From Methanomassiliicoccaceae archaeon (lineage in GTDB: Archaea > Thermoplasmatota > Thermoplasmata > Methanomassiliicoccales > Methanomethylophilaceae), in the NCBI GenBank assembly GCA_009780795.1, contig WQZJ01000020.1:1-14102 (forward strand): a DNA stretch of 14,102 nt, given 5' to 3'. This document shows positions 6,742-14,102 of this stretch, in pieces. Numbering within the stretch: position 1 is the first letter of the stretch; each line of letters opens with the position of its first letter. Both the position numbers and the translations under genes were made by a program. The notes under the pieces are model-generated. The model searched no databases, was not told the DNA's origin, and saw only the letters and a list, made by a program, of their open reading frames with translations.

Positions 6742-9700
6742 AGAAAGATTACCGTAAACTCATGATAGTCGGTTCCGGCCCCATAGTCATAGGCCAGGCG
6801 GCCGAGTTCGATTTCTCCGGGTCGCAGGCATGCAAATCGATGAAGGAAGAAGGTTACAAGACAGTTCTCGTGAACTCTAACCCCGCCACCATACAAACGG
6901 ATCTGGACACCGCTGACAGCGTGTACATAGAACCGCTGCAAGCGGAGATCATCGCGAAGATAATAGAAAAAGAGGGTGTGGACGGGATACTGTCCGGAAT
7001 GGGGGGGCAGACCGCGCTCAACATATGCTCGGAACTTGCCGATAACGGGACACTGGACCGCTTGGGTGTAGCACTGCTTGGCACTCAGCCGGACGCGATT
7101 GCGATGTCCGAGGATCGCGAACTGTTCAAGAAGACCATGATAAGGATCGGTGAACCGATACCCAAGAGCAGGACGGTCAACAACATAGACGATGCGCTCG
7201 TCGCCGTCAAGGAGATAGGTGCATATCCCGTTCTGATAAGGCCCGCATACACCCTCGGAGGTACCGGCGGAGGCATCGCATACAGCGAGGACGAGCTGAA
7301 GGAAATATGTGCCAGAGGGATCGCATACTCGCGTATCCACCAGGTGCTCGTCGAGGAGAGCGTCCTCGGATGGAAGGAATATGAGTACGAAGTGATGAGG
7401 GACAAGTACGACAACTGCATCGTGATCTGCAACATGGAGAACATAGATGCGATGGGTATACACACCGGTGAGAGCATCGTATGCGCACCGTGTCTCACTC
7501 TTTCAGCGGATGACCACATGCGCCTGAAGGCCGCATCGATAAAGATCATACGTGCTCTGCACATCGAGGGCGGCTGTAACGTCCAGTTCGCACTGAACCC
7601 CGCCAATGGAGAATACAGGGTAATAGAGGTCAACCCGCGCGTCTCGAGATCGTCCGCACTGGCGTCGAAGGCCACCGGATATCCGATAGCTCGCGTCTCC
7701 GCCAAGATAGCGGTCGGGTACTCCCTGGACGAGATAAAGAACAGTATAACGGGAACTACATCCGCTGCGTTCGAACCCTCGCTGGATTATATAATAATCA
7801 AGATACCGCGCTGGCCGTTCGACAAGTTCAGGATGGTGGACCGTCATCTGGGAACGCAGATGAAGAGCACCGGCGAGACCATGGCGATCGGTCGCACGTT
7901 CGAGGAAGCCTTACTGAAAGGTGTGCGCTCACTTGAGATAGGTGTGGTCGGACTAGATCGTGTGACGATGAGCGACGAGGATCTGGAGGATGAGATGCGC
8001 AGAGCTACGGACAGGCGCCTCTTCGTTATCGCCGAGGCCATCCGTAGAAATGTAGATACAAAAAAGATAGCCGAGATGACCCAATGGGACCACTCGTTCG
8101 TCCTGAAGGTCAGGAACATAGTCCTTATGGAGGAGGAGATCAAGAAGGAACTTACACCCGCGACCCTCCGCAAAGCGAAGGAGATGGGATTCGCCGACGC
8201 GACGATCGCGTCGCTCCGCGGCATTGATGAGAAGAAGGTCCGCGAGATGAGGAAGAAGGAGAAGATATTCCCGACGTACAAGATGGTGGACACATGCGCC
8301 GGCGAGTATGAAGCAAAGACGCCGTACTTCTACTCCACTTACGAAAGGACGTGTGAGGCCGCCGCCACAAAGAAGAAGAAGGGAAAGACGGTGGTCACGA
8401 TAGGCGGAGGGCCGATAAGGATCGGTCAGGGCATCGAGTTCGACTACTCATGCGTGCACGGCGTCATGACATTACGGGAGGAGGGTGTCGAAACGGTCGT
8501 CATAAACAACAACCCGGAGACGATATCCACCGACTACGACATATCGGATCGCCTGTACTTTGAGCCGCTGACACTCGAGGATGTGCTGAACATCGTCGAA
8601 TTGGAGGATGCGGACGGCATCATCGTCCAGTACGGTGGGCAGACCAGCGTGAACCTTGCGGTCGCGCTCGAGGATGCGCTGAAAGGTACGAAAACAAAGA
8701 TACTCGGAACGAGCCCGGATATGATGGACGTAGCCGAGGACAGGAAAAGATTCTCAAAGCTCATGGATGACCTTGGTGTGAGACAACCCGCATCCGGGAC
8801 CGGTTACTCATTCGAAGAGGCAAAGAAGATAGCCGACCGCATAGGTTATCCCGTACTCGTGAGGCCGTCGTACGTTCTGGGCGGAAGGGCGATGGAGATC
8901 ATATATTCCGAGGAAGAACTGAGCACTTACGTCGAGACCGCCGTGAAGGTGTCGCAGAACCATCCGATACTTGTGGACAAGTATCTCGCGGAAGCGATAG
9001 AACTGGACGTGGACCTGGTGGCCGACGGGAAGGATGTGTTCATAGGCGGCATCATGGAGCACATCGAGTACGCCGGTGTGCATTCAGGCGACGCAACGAT
9101 GGTGCTGCCTCCGTTCTCACTGAGCGATGAGGTCATAGAGAAGGTCAAGGACGTCTCCAAACGGGTCGCGATCGCGCTTCAGGTGAAGGGGATGCTGAAC
9201 ATCCAGCTGGCCGTGAAGGATGATGAGGTCTGGATGATAGAGGCCAACCCCCGTTCGTCCAGGACGATACCGTTCATATCTAAGGCGATCGGTGTCCCGC
9301 TGGCGAAGGTCGGGACCAGAATAATGTTAGGAAAGAGCCTGAAGGAGCAGGGATGCGTCGGATACAAGGAGTTGAAACATTACGCTGTGAAGGCATCTGT
9401 CTTCCCGTTCCTCAAGCTTCCCGGCGTGGATTCGATACTGACGCCGGAGATGAAGAGCACCGGCGAGGTCATGGGAATAGACGAGGATTTTGATGTTGCG
9501 TACTACAAGGCGCTCATCGCTGCGGGGAACAAGCTTCCGAAGAGCGGCGGCGTTTACGTTACTGTGAACGATACGGACAAACCGAGGATCATCGATGCTG
9601 TCAGGGATCTTCACAAGGTGGGTTTCACGATATACGCGACCAAGGGAACGTCCACGTATCTCAGGGAGAACGGCATACCGGTGACGACCGTGTTCAGGGT

Positions 9701-9941
9701 CAGCGACAACCAGAAACCGAATGCCATCGGATTGATGCGCGAAGGTAAGATCAACCTCATAGTGAACACCCCGTCGATGAGCTCCGGCGCGAGAAGGGAT
9801 GGTTACATGATGAGACGCCTGGCGGTGGAACTGGAGATACCTTTCACCACCAGTGTGAACGGCGCGAACGCCGCCGTCGGCGCGATAAAGAACGCCGGCG
9901 GACGTGAGATCAAGGTAAGGAGCATGAGAGAGTTCCATTAA
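6738..9941 (+). CDS. carB: Carbamoyl-phosphate synthase large subunit
   Basis: A 1067-residue CarB, close to the usual length of about 1070, in one unbroken chain (some archaea split it). It makes carbamoyl phosphate from bicarbonate, ammonia and two ATP, for pyrimidine and arginine synthesis. The two homologous ATP-grasp halves are both complete: the carboxyphosphate half begins MIVGSGPIVIGQAAEFDFSG and carries LGGTGGG (about 172-178), the VIEVNPR strand and IPRWPFDKF; the carbamate half begins TIGGGPIRIGQGIEFDYS (about 556) and carries the RPSYVLGGRAM and MIEANPRSSR motifs. The C-terminal MGS-like allosteric domain (about 935-1067) has GVYVTVND, ATKGTSTYLRENG, VNTPS and GARRDGYMMRR. I see no lesion in either active site. 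Because its CarA partner lacks the glutaminase triad, CarB is expected to take ammonia from solution. The gene ends in TAA two bases from the stop of the convergent ACT-domain gene. Confidence 0.98.
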   Translation: MKKDYRKLMIVGSGPIVIGQAAEFDFSGSQACKSMKEEGYKTVLVNSNPATIQTDLDTADSVYIEPLQAEIIAKIIEKEGVDGILSGMGGQTALNICSELADNGTLDRLGVALLGTQPDAIAMSEDRELFKKTMIRIGEPIPKSRTVNNIDDALVAVKEIGAYPVLIRPAYTLGGTGGGIAYSEDELKEICARGIAYSRIHQVLVEESVLGWKEYEYEVMRDKYDNCIVICNMENIDAMGIHTGESIVCAPCLTLSADDHMRLKAASIKIIRALHIEGGCNVQFALNPANGEYRVIEVNPRVSRSSALASKATGYPIARVSAKIAVGYSLDEIKNSITGTTSAAFEPSLDYIIIKIPRWPFDKFRMVDRHLGTQMKSTGETMAIGRTFEEALLKGVRSLEIGVVGLDRVTMSDEDLEDEMRRATDRRLFVIAEAIRRNVDTKKIAEMTQWDHSFVLKVRNIVLMEEEIKKELTPATLRKAKEMGFADATIASLRGIDEKKVREMRKKEKIFPTYKMVDTCAGEYEAKTPYFYSTYERTCEAAATKKKKGKTVVTIGGGPIRIGQGIEFDYSCVHGVMTLREEGVETVVINNNPETISTDYDISDRLYFEPLTLEDVLNIVELEDADGIIVQYGGQTSVNLAVALEDALKGTKTKILGTSPDMMDVAEDRKRFSKLMDDLGVRQPASGTGYSFEEAKKIADRIGYPVLVRPSYVLGGRAMEIIYSEEELSTYVETAVKVSQNHPILVDKYLAEAIELDVDLVADGKDVFIGGIMEHIEYAGVHSGDATMVLPPFSLSDEVIEKVKDVSKRVAIALQVKGMLNIQLAVKDDEVWMIEANPRSSRTIPFISKAIGVPLAKVGTRIMLGKSLKEQGCVGYKELKHYAVKASVFPFLKLPGVDSILTPEMKSTGEVMGIDEDFDVAYYKALIAAGNKLPKSGGVYVTVNDTDKPRIIDAVRDLHKVGFTIYATKGTSTYLRENGIPVTTVFRVSDNQKPNAIGLMREGKINLIVNTPSMSSGARRDGYMMRRLAVELEIPFTTSVNGANAAVGAIKNAGGREIKVRSMREFH

Positions 9942-9943
9942 CC

Positions 9944-10438
9944 TTATTTCAAAATTATACTGGCAACGCCACGGCACTGTCGGACCGACGGGATGAACTC
10001 ATGTGGCAGCGTACCGTCCATCACTATCAGCAGGCGCGCATCCTTTCCGTCGGGGTCGTCTATGACCGCCTGCCTTATGCTCACACCGGCCGCCAGCGTC
10101 ACGGCGGAAACGTCGGCCAGTATGCCGGGCATCATCGCGTTCGTCGGTATCACGACCAGCGTGGAGCAGCCTATCTGATCCGCAACATCGGCCAACAGCG
10201 CGATCGGCCGCAGCTTCGCAAAGAACATGCTCATCTTCGGATCGCCGGCTATCCTGTTGATAGCTGCCCTCGCAACACGTCTATCCGTACCCGCCGCCCT
10301 TCCGACGGCGGCATCCGATAATTCAACATCACCGCAGTATGCCTTCCCGTCCCTGACCGACGCGCCCATGCGAAGCAACAGGTTGGCGACCTTCTCCTGT
10401 GACGGAAGATCGGAAAAAAGTTCGGACAGACGTTCCAT
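9944..10438 (-). CDS. ACT-domain protein, predicted archaeal regulator of amino acid metabolism
   Basis: A 164-residue protein matching an archaeal family of predicted amino-acid regulators (the COG2150 type). The N-terminal half (1 to about 75) is helical with a helix-turn-helix-like segment: LPSQEKVANLLLRMG, then CGDVELSDAAVGRAAGTDRRV, as in DNA-binding relatives. The C-terminal half (about 90-164) is an ACT fold, with LVVIPTNAMMPGILADVSAV forming the ligand-binding loop and strand, GVSIRQAVIDDP, and a final GVASIILK strand. ACT domains bind amino acids, so it may be a transcriptional sensor; the ligand and targets are unknown. It is tail to tail with carB (2 bases apart). The upstream STAND gene ends 47 bases before its start, but a separate TATA box lies in that gap, so it is probably transcribed alone. 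Family assignment is good; function is predicted only. Confidence 0.85.
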   Translation of the reverse strand: MERLSELFSDLPSQEKVANLLLRMGASVRDGKAYCGDVELSDAAVGRAAGTDRRVARAAINRIAGDPKMSMFFAKLRPIALLADVADQIGCSTLVVIPTNAMMPGILADVSAVTLAAGVSIRQAVIDDPDGKDARLLIVMDGTLPHEFIPSVRQCRGVASIILK

Positions 10439-10460
10439 GCGCCATCATCGGCGATGGCGA

Positions 10461-10470
10461 TTTTAAAACC
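10461..10470 (-). promoter_or_regulatory. TATA box for the ACT-domain gene, leaderless spacing
   Basis: Read on the minus strand this is ggttttaaaa, centred about 27 bases before the ATG at 10438. That spacing predicts transcription starting at the start codon itself. No ribosome binding site is seen in the bases just before the ATG, which agrees with a leaderless mRNA. Confidence 0.5.
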
Positions 10471-10485
10471 TTCGCACAACCGATG

Positions 10486-12771
10486 TCACATGTACATGAA
10501 GTTCCAGTCGTCGTTCGCCTTCGGGCGGTACTCGGCGTACGTGTCCTCCACTCCGGTCATCTCCTGTATGTACGCTATGACCTCATACATCGCGACAGTG
10601 TCCGGATGATCCTGACCCGCCGCCCTTCTCATTATGTCCATCGCCTTGACCGTGTTCTCAAGTGCCTTATCGTACTCCTTCATGCGCAGGTACGCCACAC
10701 CCACATTACTATGGGTCACGGCCGTATAATAATGGTCCTCACCAAACACCTTTTCCCTAATAGCCAGTGCTCTGAAATAATACTCAAGCGACCTATCCTG
10801 TTCCCCTTTGTCCGAATAGGCATTCCCGATGTTGTTGCACGTTGTTGCGGTATCCTCGTGATCCTCTCCGAGCAACCGCTCCCGTATGTTCAGCGCCTTC
10901 TCGTAATATATCAGCGCCTTATCGTACTCTCTCCTCTCTGAATATGATATGCCGACGTTATTATACGTTGCCGCGATGTTCGGGTCGTCTATACCGACCA
11001 TCCTCCCGCTGAGCCTCAGCGCCTTGACGTAGCATTCCACCGCCTTATCGTATTCCCCTTTGTCCGAGTACACGTTCCCCAGTCCCGTATAGGTGGGTGC
11101 GAGGCCGGGGTGGTCCGCACCAAATATCCTCTCTTTGAGTTCCAGCGCTTTGAAGTAGTGTTCAAGTGCCGCATCATAGTTGCCGGAACCGCATAGATAT
11201 CTCCCCGAAAGGGAATAGAGTACCGGCGCATAGGGACTTTCGGACGCCGTATCCGTTGCGGATATGAGAACGGGCAGAAGGTCCATCTTCTCCGTCCAGT
11301 TATTGAACACACGGCCGAGGTCGAAGAATCTCTCCAACGATGCGAGGAACATTCCGCAGTCATTCTCCTTCGGACCGAACCTCTCTTTCATTATCCTAAG
11401 TACCATCCGGTGCGCCGATATCACTTCGTCGCCGCTCCCTTCCGTTCTGGTCACGTCTATCCAGCCTTTGACCTCCAATGATCTTATGATTGTGTCGGTC
11501 TCCTTATCATCCGTTCCGGAGAATGATGTGAACCTCCTGAGCGGCATACCGGACCCGGGCAGCATGGACAATATCGTCAGAACTTCCTTTTCCCTATCGC
11601 TGAGCGGCGACATCTCCAAGAGTTCACGGATACGGCCATCAGCATCCGCCGGCAGCACCTCCGTCAATTCTTCCGACCTTCCACCAGCATTGATGCTGCG
11701 TGCCATCATAGATATCGTGAGCGCATGATGTCTGACCGATCTTAACAAATTTCGTATATCGCGCTCCCTCGCCGCTGCCCATTCTTTCTTATCTTCATTC
11801 AACGAACGCATAAGCATCTCATACGAATCGTTCTCCGAGAGCGGTCCTAATTCGATGTTCGCATATCCGTTCATGCGCCCTTTGTCACTGGATATGAATA
11901 TTTTCCGGAACCCGTACTTCGAAACCGTCTTCAAATGCTTATCGTCGACGGCAACATCATCGATGATCAGAAGTGCCCCAGGATCGTTGGCCAGTATCGA
12001 TAACTTGGACCAGAAGAGCATTTCCTCGTCGAGTATCTCGTTCTCATTCATTCCATTCACTTTCAGATGCCAGACGATCGTCGATCTCAGATCGCCGTCG
12101 TATCCGAGCCATGCGACCGGTCCTTTGCATGCCCATGCCTCGGCGAACTTCCTGCACATCTCTGTCTTTCCGATGCCGTCGGGACCGTATACGAACACAG
12201 TGTCATTCTTTTCGACCAGTAACGAAAGTTCGAAAAGGTCCATATCTCTTCCAGTGAACGCAGGGGATGCAGAAGGATACGACGTCACTATGATGTCGGT
12301 GTCATCTCCTTGCCCGTATTGAGAATCTCTCACAGCTTTGAGTTCGGCCATCACTTTTTCCAGATCCTTTCGTACAGTGTTCTGCACCTCGCGGCGACCC
12401 ATGATCGCGGCGACCGTCGAATCTGACCATATCCTCCCATGTACAGTGAGAATGAACTCTCTTATCTCGTTCCTTACTTTCTCCTTGTCATCGGCCGATT
12501 CCATGTATGCGGGATCGACATGTTTCGACGGACCGATGTCCTTGGCGAATATGCATGCGCATATCAGCCTTCGGTTCTTTTCGCTGGAGAACGCCTTCAA
12601 TGCGTCATCACTTATCCTCAGATCGGACAACGATGAACGAACGTCGTCATCCGATGTCCATTCCTGCGACCTCTTGATCCTCCTGCCGAATGCAGAGATG
12701 TACGATCCGTCGATCTTCTTGGATGCGTATCCGCATAACAGCGCCGCGACCTTATCCATAACATCTGTCAT
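10486..12771 (-). CDS. STAND-type (NB-ARC-like) P-loop ATPase with C-terminal TPR repeats
   Basis: A 761-residue multi-domain protein. Residues 1 to about 150 form a charged, mostly helical domain I do not recognise. A linker leads to the nucleotide-binding domain: FTGRD (about 172-176), Walker A GPDGIGKT (196-203), Walker B LLIIDDV (267-273), the sensor-like strand KIFISSDK (about 290-297) and GPLSENDSYEML (309-320). A winged-helix-like region follows (about 389-468), closing with ISAHRMVLRIMKERF, a frequent signature in NB-ARC/TPR proteins. The C-terminus (about 512-742) is a stack of kinesin-light-chain-like TPRs. STAND proteins are switches that oligomerise when the sensor repeats bind a ligand; some archaeal and bacterial ones defend against viruses, others regulate transcription. 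Nothing here shows which. I chose the ATG at 12771 because it is the first ATG and a TATA-like element precedes it; a longer frame starts only at a TTG (12867) and adds 32 residues. No signal peptide or membrane segment is seen. Confidence 0.8.
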   Translation of the reverse strand: MTDVMDKVAALLCGYASKKIDGSYISAFGRRIKRSQEWTSDDDVRSSLSDLRISDDALKAFSSEKNRRLICACIFAKDIGPSKHVDPAYMESADDKEKVRNEIREFILTVHGRIWSDSTVAAIMGRREVQNTVRKDLEKVMAELKAVRDSQYGQGDDTDIIVTSYPSASPAFTGRDMDLFELSLLVEKNDTVFVYGPDGIGKTEMCRKFAEAWACKGPVAWLGYDGDLRSTIVWHLKVNGMNENEILDEEMLFWSKLSILANDPGALLIIDDVAVDDKHLKTVSKYGFRKIFISSDKGRMNGYANIELGPLSENDSYEMLMRSLNEDKKEWAAARERDIRNLLRSVRHHALTISMMARSINAGGRSEELTEVLPADADGRIRELLEMSPLSDREKEVLTILSMLPGSGMPLRRFTSFSGTDDKETDTIIRSLEVKGWIDVTRTEGSGDEVISAHRMVLRIMKERFGPKENDCGMFLASLERFFDLGRVFNNWTEKMDLLPVLISATDTASESPYAPVLYSLSGRYLCGSGNYDAALEHYFKALELKERIFGADHPGLAPTYTGLGNVYSDKGEYDKAVECYVKALRLSGRMVGIDDPNIAATYNNVGISYSERREYDKALIYYEKALNIRERLLGEDHEDTATTCNNIGNAYSDKGEQDRSLEYYFRALAIREKVFGEDHYYTAVTHSNVGVAYLRMKEYDKALENTVKAMDIMRRAAGQDHPDTVAMYEVIAYIQEMTGVEDTYAEYRPKANDDWNFMYM
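10546..11238 (-). repeat. 126-bp tandem TPR-coding repeats
   Basis: This part of the STAND gene codes for about five and a half TPR units. The anchor motifs HPGLAPTY, DPNIAATY, HEDTATTC, HYYTAVTH and HPDTVAMY are spaced exactly 42 residues apart. Identity survives at DNA level: gccttatcgta occurs at 10664, 10916 and 11042, and ttcccctttgtccga at 10801 and 11053. The distances are 252, 126 and 252 bases, all multiples of 126. Confidence 0.85.
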
Positions 12772-12796
12772 CTGCAGGTCACGGTATAACGGTGAT

Positions 12797-12808
12797 GTGA
12801 TAAAATGC
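12797..12808 (-). promoter_or_regulatory. Possible TATA box for the STAND ATPase gene
   Basis: Read on the minus strand this is gcattttatcac, centred about 32 bases before the ATG at 12771. It would give a very short leader and supports that ATG over the upstream TTG at 12867, since the promoter would lie inside the longer frame. The match to the archaeal consensus is moderate. Confidence 0.35.
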
Positions 12809-12972
12809 CCTTGCCTGAGAGTTGCAGAACGGTACAAGACGGCCGGAACTCCGCCATATACGCGCAAGCTGTTGGAAAATCACTTCACTGACCTATGATG
12901 GCTGTGCGAAAAGGAACGACAGTGAATTTTTTAACGCCGAAATATTCTTTAATGAATAATATTGACAATAGA

Positions 12973-12983
12973 GGTTTTAATCA
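12973..12983 (+). promoter_or_regulatory. Possible TATA box of asd
   Basis: The AT-rich element ggttttaatca lies about 50 bases before the asd ATG, so transcription would start near 13003 and leave a leader of about 25 bases. That leader contains a ribosome binding site, GGAG at 13016-13019, 8 bases before the ATG. The surrounding stretch 12920-12985 is strongly AT-rich and holds other TATA-like strings, so the exact element is uncertain. Confidence 0.4.
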
Positions 12984-13027
12984 TTGAAAAACTACAGCGT
13001 TACGATATTCGTAGCGGAGTGTATTAA

Positions 13028-14089
13028 ATGAACAAGACACGCGTTGCCGTTCTCGGCGCCACAGGTATGATCGGACAGAGGTTCGTGCAGATGTTGGAGG
13101 GACATCCCTATTTCGAGATAGAGGGGTTGTACGCATCCGAGAGGTCGGACGGAAAGAGACTGAGAGACGTCCTGAAGGTGAGAGACTACCCGTACAAGGA
13201 GGAGACACTCGACCTCAAGATAGAGGCAATGGACCTCAAGAGGATATCGAAGAACGCCAGGGTCGCCCTCTCCGGGATACCGTCGGACCTCGCCGGAAAA
13301 ACGGAGACTGAGCTGGCCGAGGGCGGTGTCGCCGTCTTCACCAACGCCGGTGCGCACAGGATGGACAGGAACGTCTCGATACTCATACCTGAGGTCAACC
13401 CGACGCACATCGAGTCGGTCAGGGATCAGGCGACGTTCAAGGACGGAGGGTTCATAGTCACCAACGCCAACTGTTCGTCGACCGGAATAGCCATACCGCT
13501 GGCGGCCATACGTGATGCCTATGGACTCGAATTTGTGTCCGTGTCCACGTATCAGGCGTTATCCGGTGCCGGGTATCCGGGAGTTCCGTCGCTCGATGCC
13601 GTCGGCAACGTGATACCATTCATAAACAATGAAGAGGAGAAGATGGAGACCGAGATCGCGAAGATGCTCGGCACCTATGAGAACAAGGAGTTCAACTTCG
13701 CAAAATTCAGAGTGCTCGCTAACTGTGCCAGGGTACCCGTCATAGACGGTCATCTGGAATCGTTGGTCATCAAGACGAAGACGGCACCGTCCGTTGACGA
13801 ACTTGCGGAGACGTTAAGAAAGTTCAGAGGGGAACCGCAGACGCTGAAACTGCCCGGTGCCCCGGACGACCCGATAATGGTCCGTTCCGAGATGAACCGT
13901 CCGCAGCCGGCGCTCGACGCCCTGGCGGGAACACCCGAGAGGGCGAAGGGGATGTCCGTGACGGTCGGAAGGATAAGGAAGAACGATGAATACCACAAAC
14001 TGTTCGTGCTTTCGCACAACACGCTGAGAGGCGGCGCCGGAGGCTCCATCCTCAATGCGGAGTTCGCGAAGGCGAAAGGTCTGCTTTGA
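13028..14089 (+). CDS. asd: Aspartate-semialdehyde dehydrogenase, archaeal type
   Basis: A 353-residue enzyme that reduces aspartyl phosphate to aspartate semialdehyde with NADPH, the branch point for lysine, threonine, methionine and isoleucine. The Rossmann fold opens with VAVLGATGMIGQRFV (6-20). The catalytic cysteine is Cys149 in NANCSSTG, the acid-base histidine is His242 in RVPVIDGHLES, and the substrate-binding region includes STYQALSGAGYPG (173-185). The C-terminus ends with LSHNTLRGGAGGSILNAE. Length and motifs match the archaeal/fungal type rather than the bacterial one. Malonyl-CoA reductase of some Sulfolobales is related, but there is no reason to prefer it here. The gene has its own promoter region, divergent from the STAND gene, and a ribosome binding site GGAG 8 bases before the ATG. 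Its TGA stop overlaps the GAGGT site of the next gene, so asd is probably first in an operon. Confidence 0.97.
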   Translation: MNKTRVAVLGATGMIGQRFVQMLEGHPYFEIEGLYASERSDGKRLRDVLKVRDYPYKEETLDLKIEAMDLKRISKNARVALSGIPSDLAGKTETELAEGGVAVFTNAGAHRMDRNVSILIPEVNPTHIESVRDQATFKDGGFIVTNANCSSTGIAIPLAAIRDAYGLEFVSVSTYQALSGAGYPGVPSLDAVGNVIPFINNEEEKMETEIAKMLGTYENKEFNFAKFRVLANCARVPVIDGHLESLVIKTKTAPSVDELAETLRKFRGEPQTLKLPGAPDDPIMVRSEMNRPQPALDALAGTPERAKGMSVTVGRIRKNDEYHKLFVLSHNTLRGGAGGSILNAEFAKAKGLL

Positions 14090-14098
14090 GGTCACCAT

Positions 14099-14102
14099 AT
14101 GA
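14099..14102 (+). CDS. Start of a further gene, cut by the window end
   Basis: An ATG at 14099-14101 follows a GAGGT ribosome binding site at 14088-14092 that overlaps the asd stop codon, with 6 bases between. This is the arrangement of a co-translated downstream gene. Nothing of the product can be seen; given asd, another amino-acid biosynthesis gene would be a reasonable guess but only that. Confidence 0.45.

Noticed and set aside
9327..9977. 216-residue open frame antisense to the end of carB
   Set aside because: Overlaps the well-conserved MGS-like domain of carB and runs into the opposing ACT gene; no recognisable protein features.
10546..11238. Regularly spaced repeats as a possible CRISPR array
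   Set aside because: The period of 126 bases keeps reading frame and encodes TPR units; repeats are imperfect and not separated by unique spacers.
12772..12867. 32-residue N-terminal extension of the STAND ATPase to a TTG start
   Set aside because: TTG without a visible ribosome binding site; the first ATG is at 12771 and a TATA-like element lies inside the extension. Not excluded, only less likely.

Overview
This is an archaeal chromosomal window carrying mostly core metabolic and translation-related genes. Archaeal origin is supported by a Pelota (archaeal/eukaryal ribosome rescue) gene, a stand-alone ACT-domain regulator of a family typical of archaea, an archaeal-type aspartate-semialdehyde dehydrogenase, and TATA boxes about 25-32 bases before several start codons. 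A homocitrate synthase of the NifV/AksA type fits a methanogen, where it would feed coenzyme B synthesis. All nine genes with a visible stop end in TGA (7) or TAA (2), never TAG. That would suit a pyrrolysine-using methanogen such as the Methanomassiliicoccales, but the sample is small and this placement is inference.

Layout. Bases 1-1193 (+) hold the 3' part of a hydantoinase/oxoprolinase (HyuA) family gene cut by the window edge. Four bases later comes an ABC-F ATPase (1198-2994, +). A strong 11-bp hairpin at 3062-3087 separates it from a convergent homocitrate synthase-family gene (3095-4267, -). After a 226-base spacer with T tracts comes pelA (4494-5531, -). Divergent from it is the overlapping pair carA-carB (5671-9941, +), the two subunits of carbamoyl-phosphate synthase. 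Tail to tail with carB lies the ACT-domain regulator (9944-10438, -), and beyond it on the same strand a large STAND-type ATPase with C-terminal TPR repeats (10486-12771, -). Divergent from that is asd (13028-14089, +), whose stop codon overlaps a ribosome binding site for a further gene beginning at 14099.

The main discovery is in carA. The protein is full length and its fold motifs are intact, but all three glutaminase triad residues are replaced (Cys to Ser249, His to Tyr332, Glu to Ala334). The partner CarB looks intact. By analogy with vertebrate CPS I, whose glutaminase Cys is also Ser, this enzyme should use free ammonia rather than glutamine. The second item of interest is the STAND ATPase: an unrecognised N-terminal domain, a P-loop NTPase, a winged-helix-like region and about five and a half TPRs with an exact 42-residue period. 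This is the architecture of signalling or defence switch proteins. Nothing in the window is a mobile element, CRISPR array, tRNA or rRNA, and no intergenic stretch exceeds about 260 bases.
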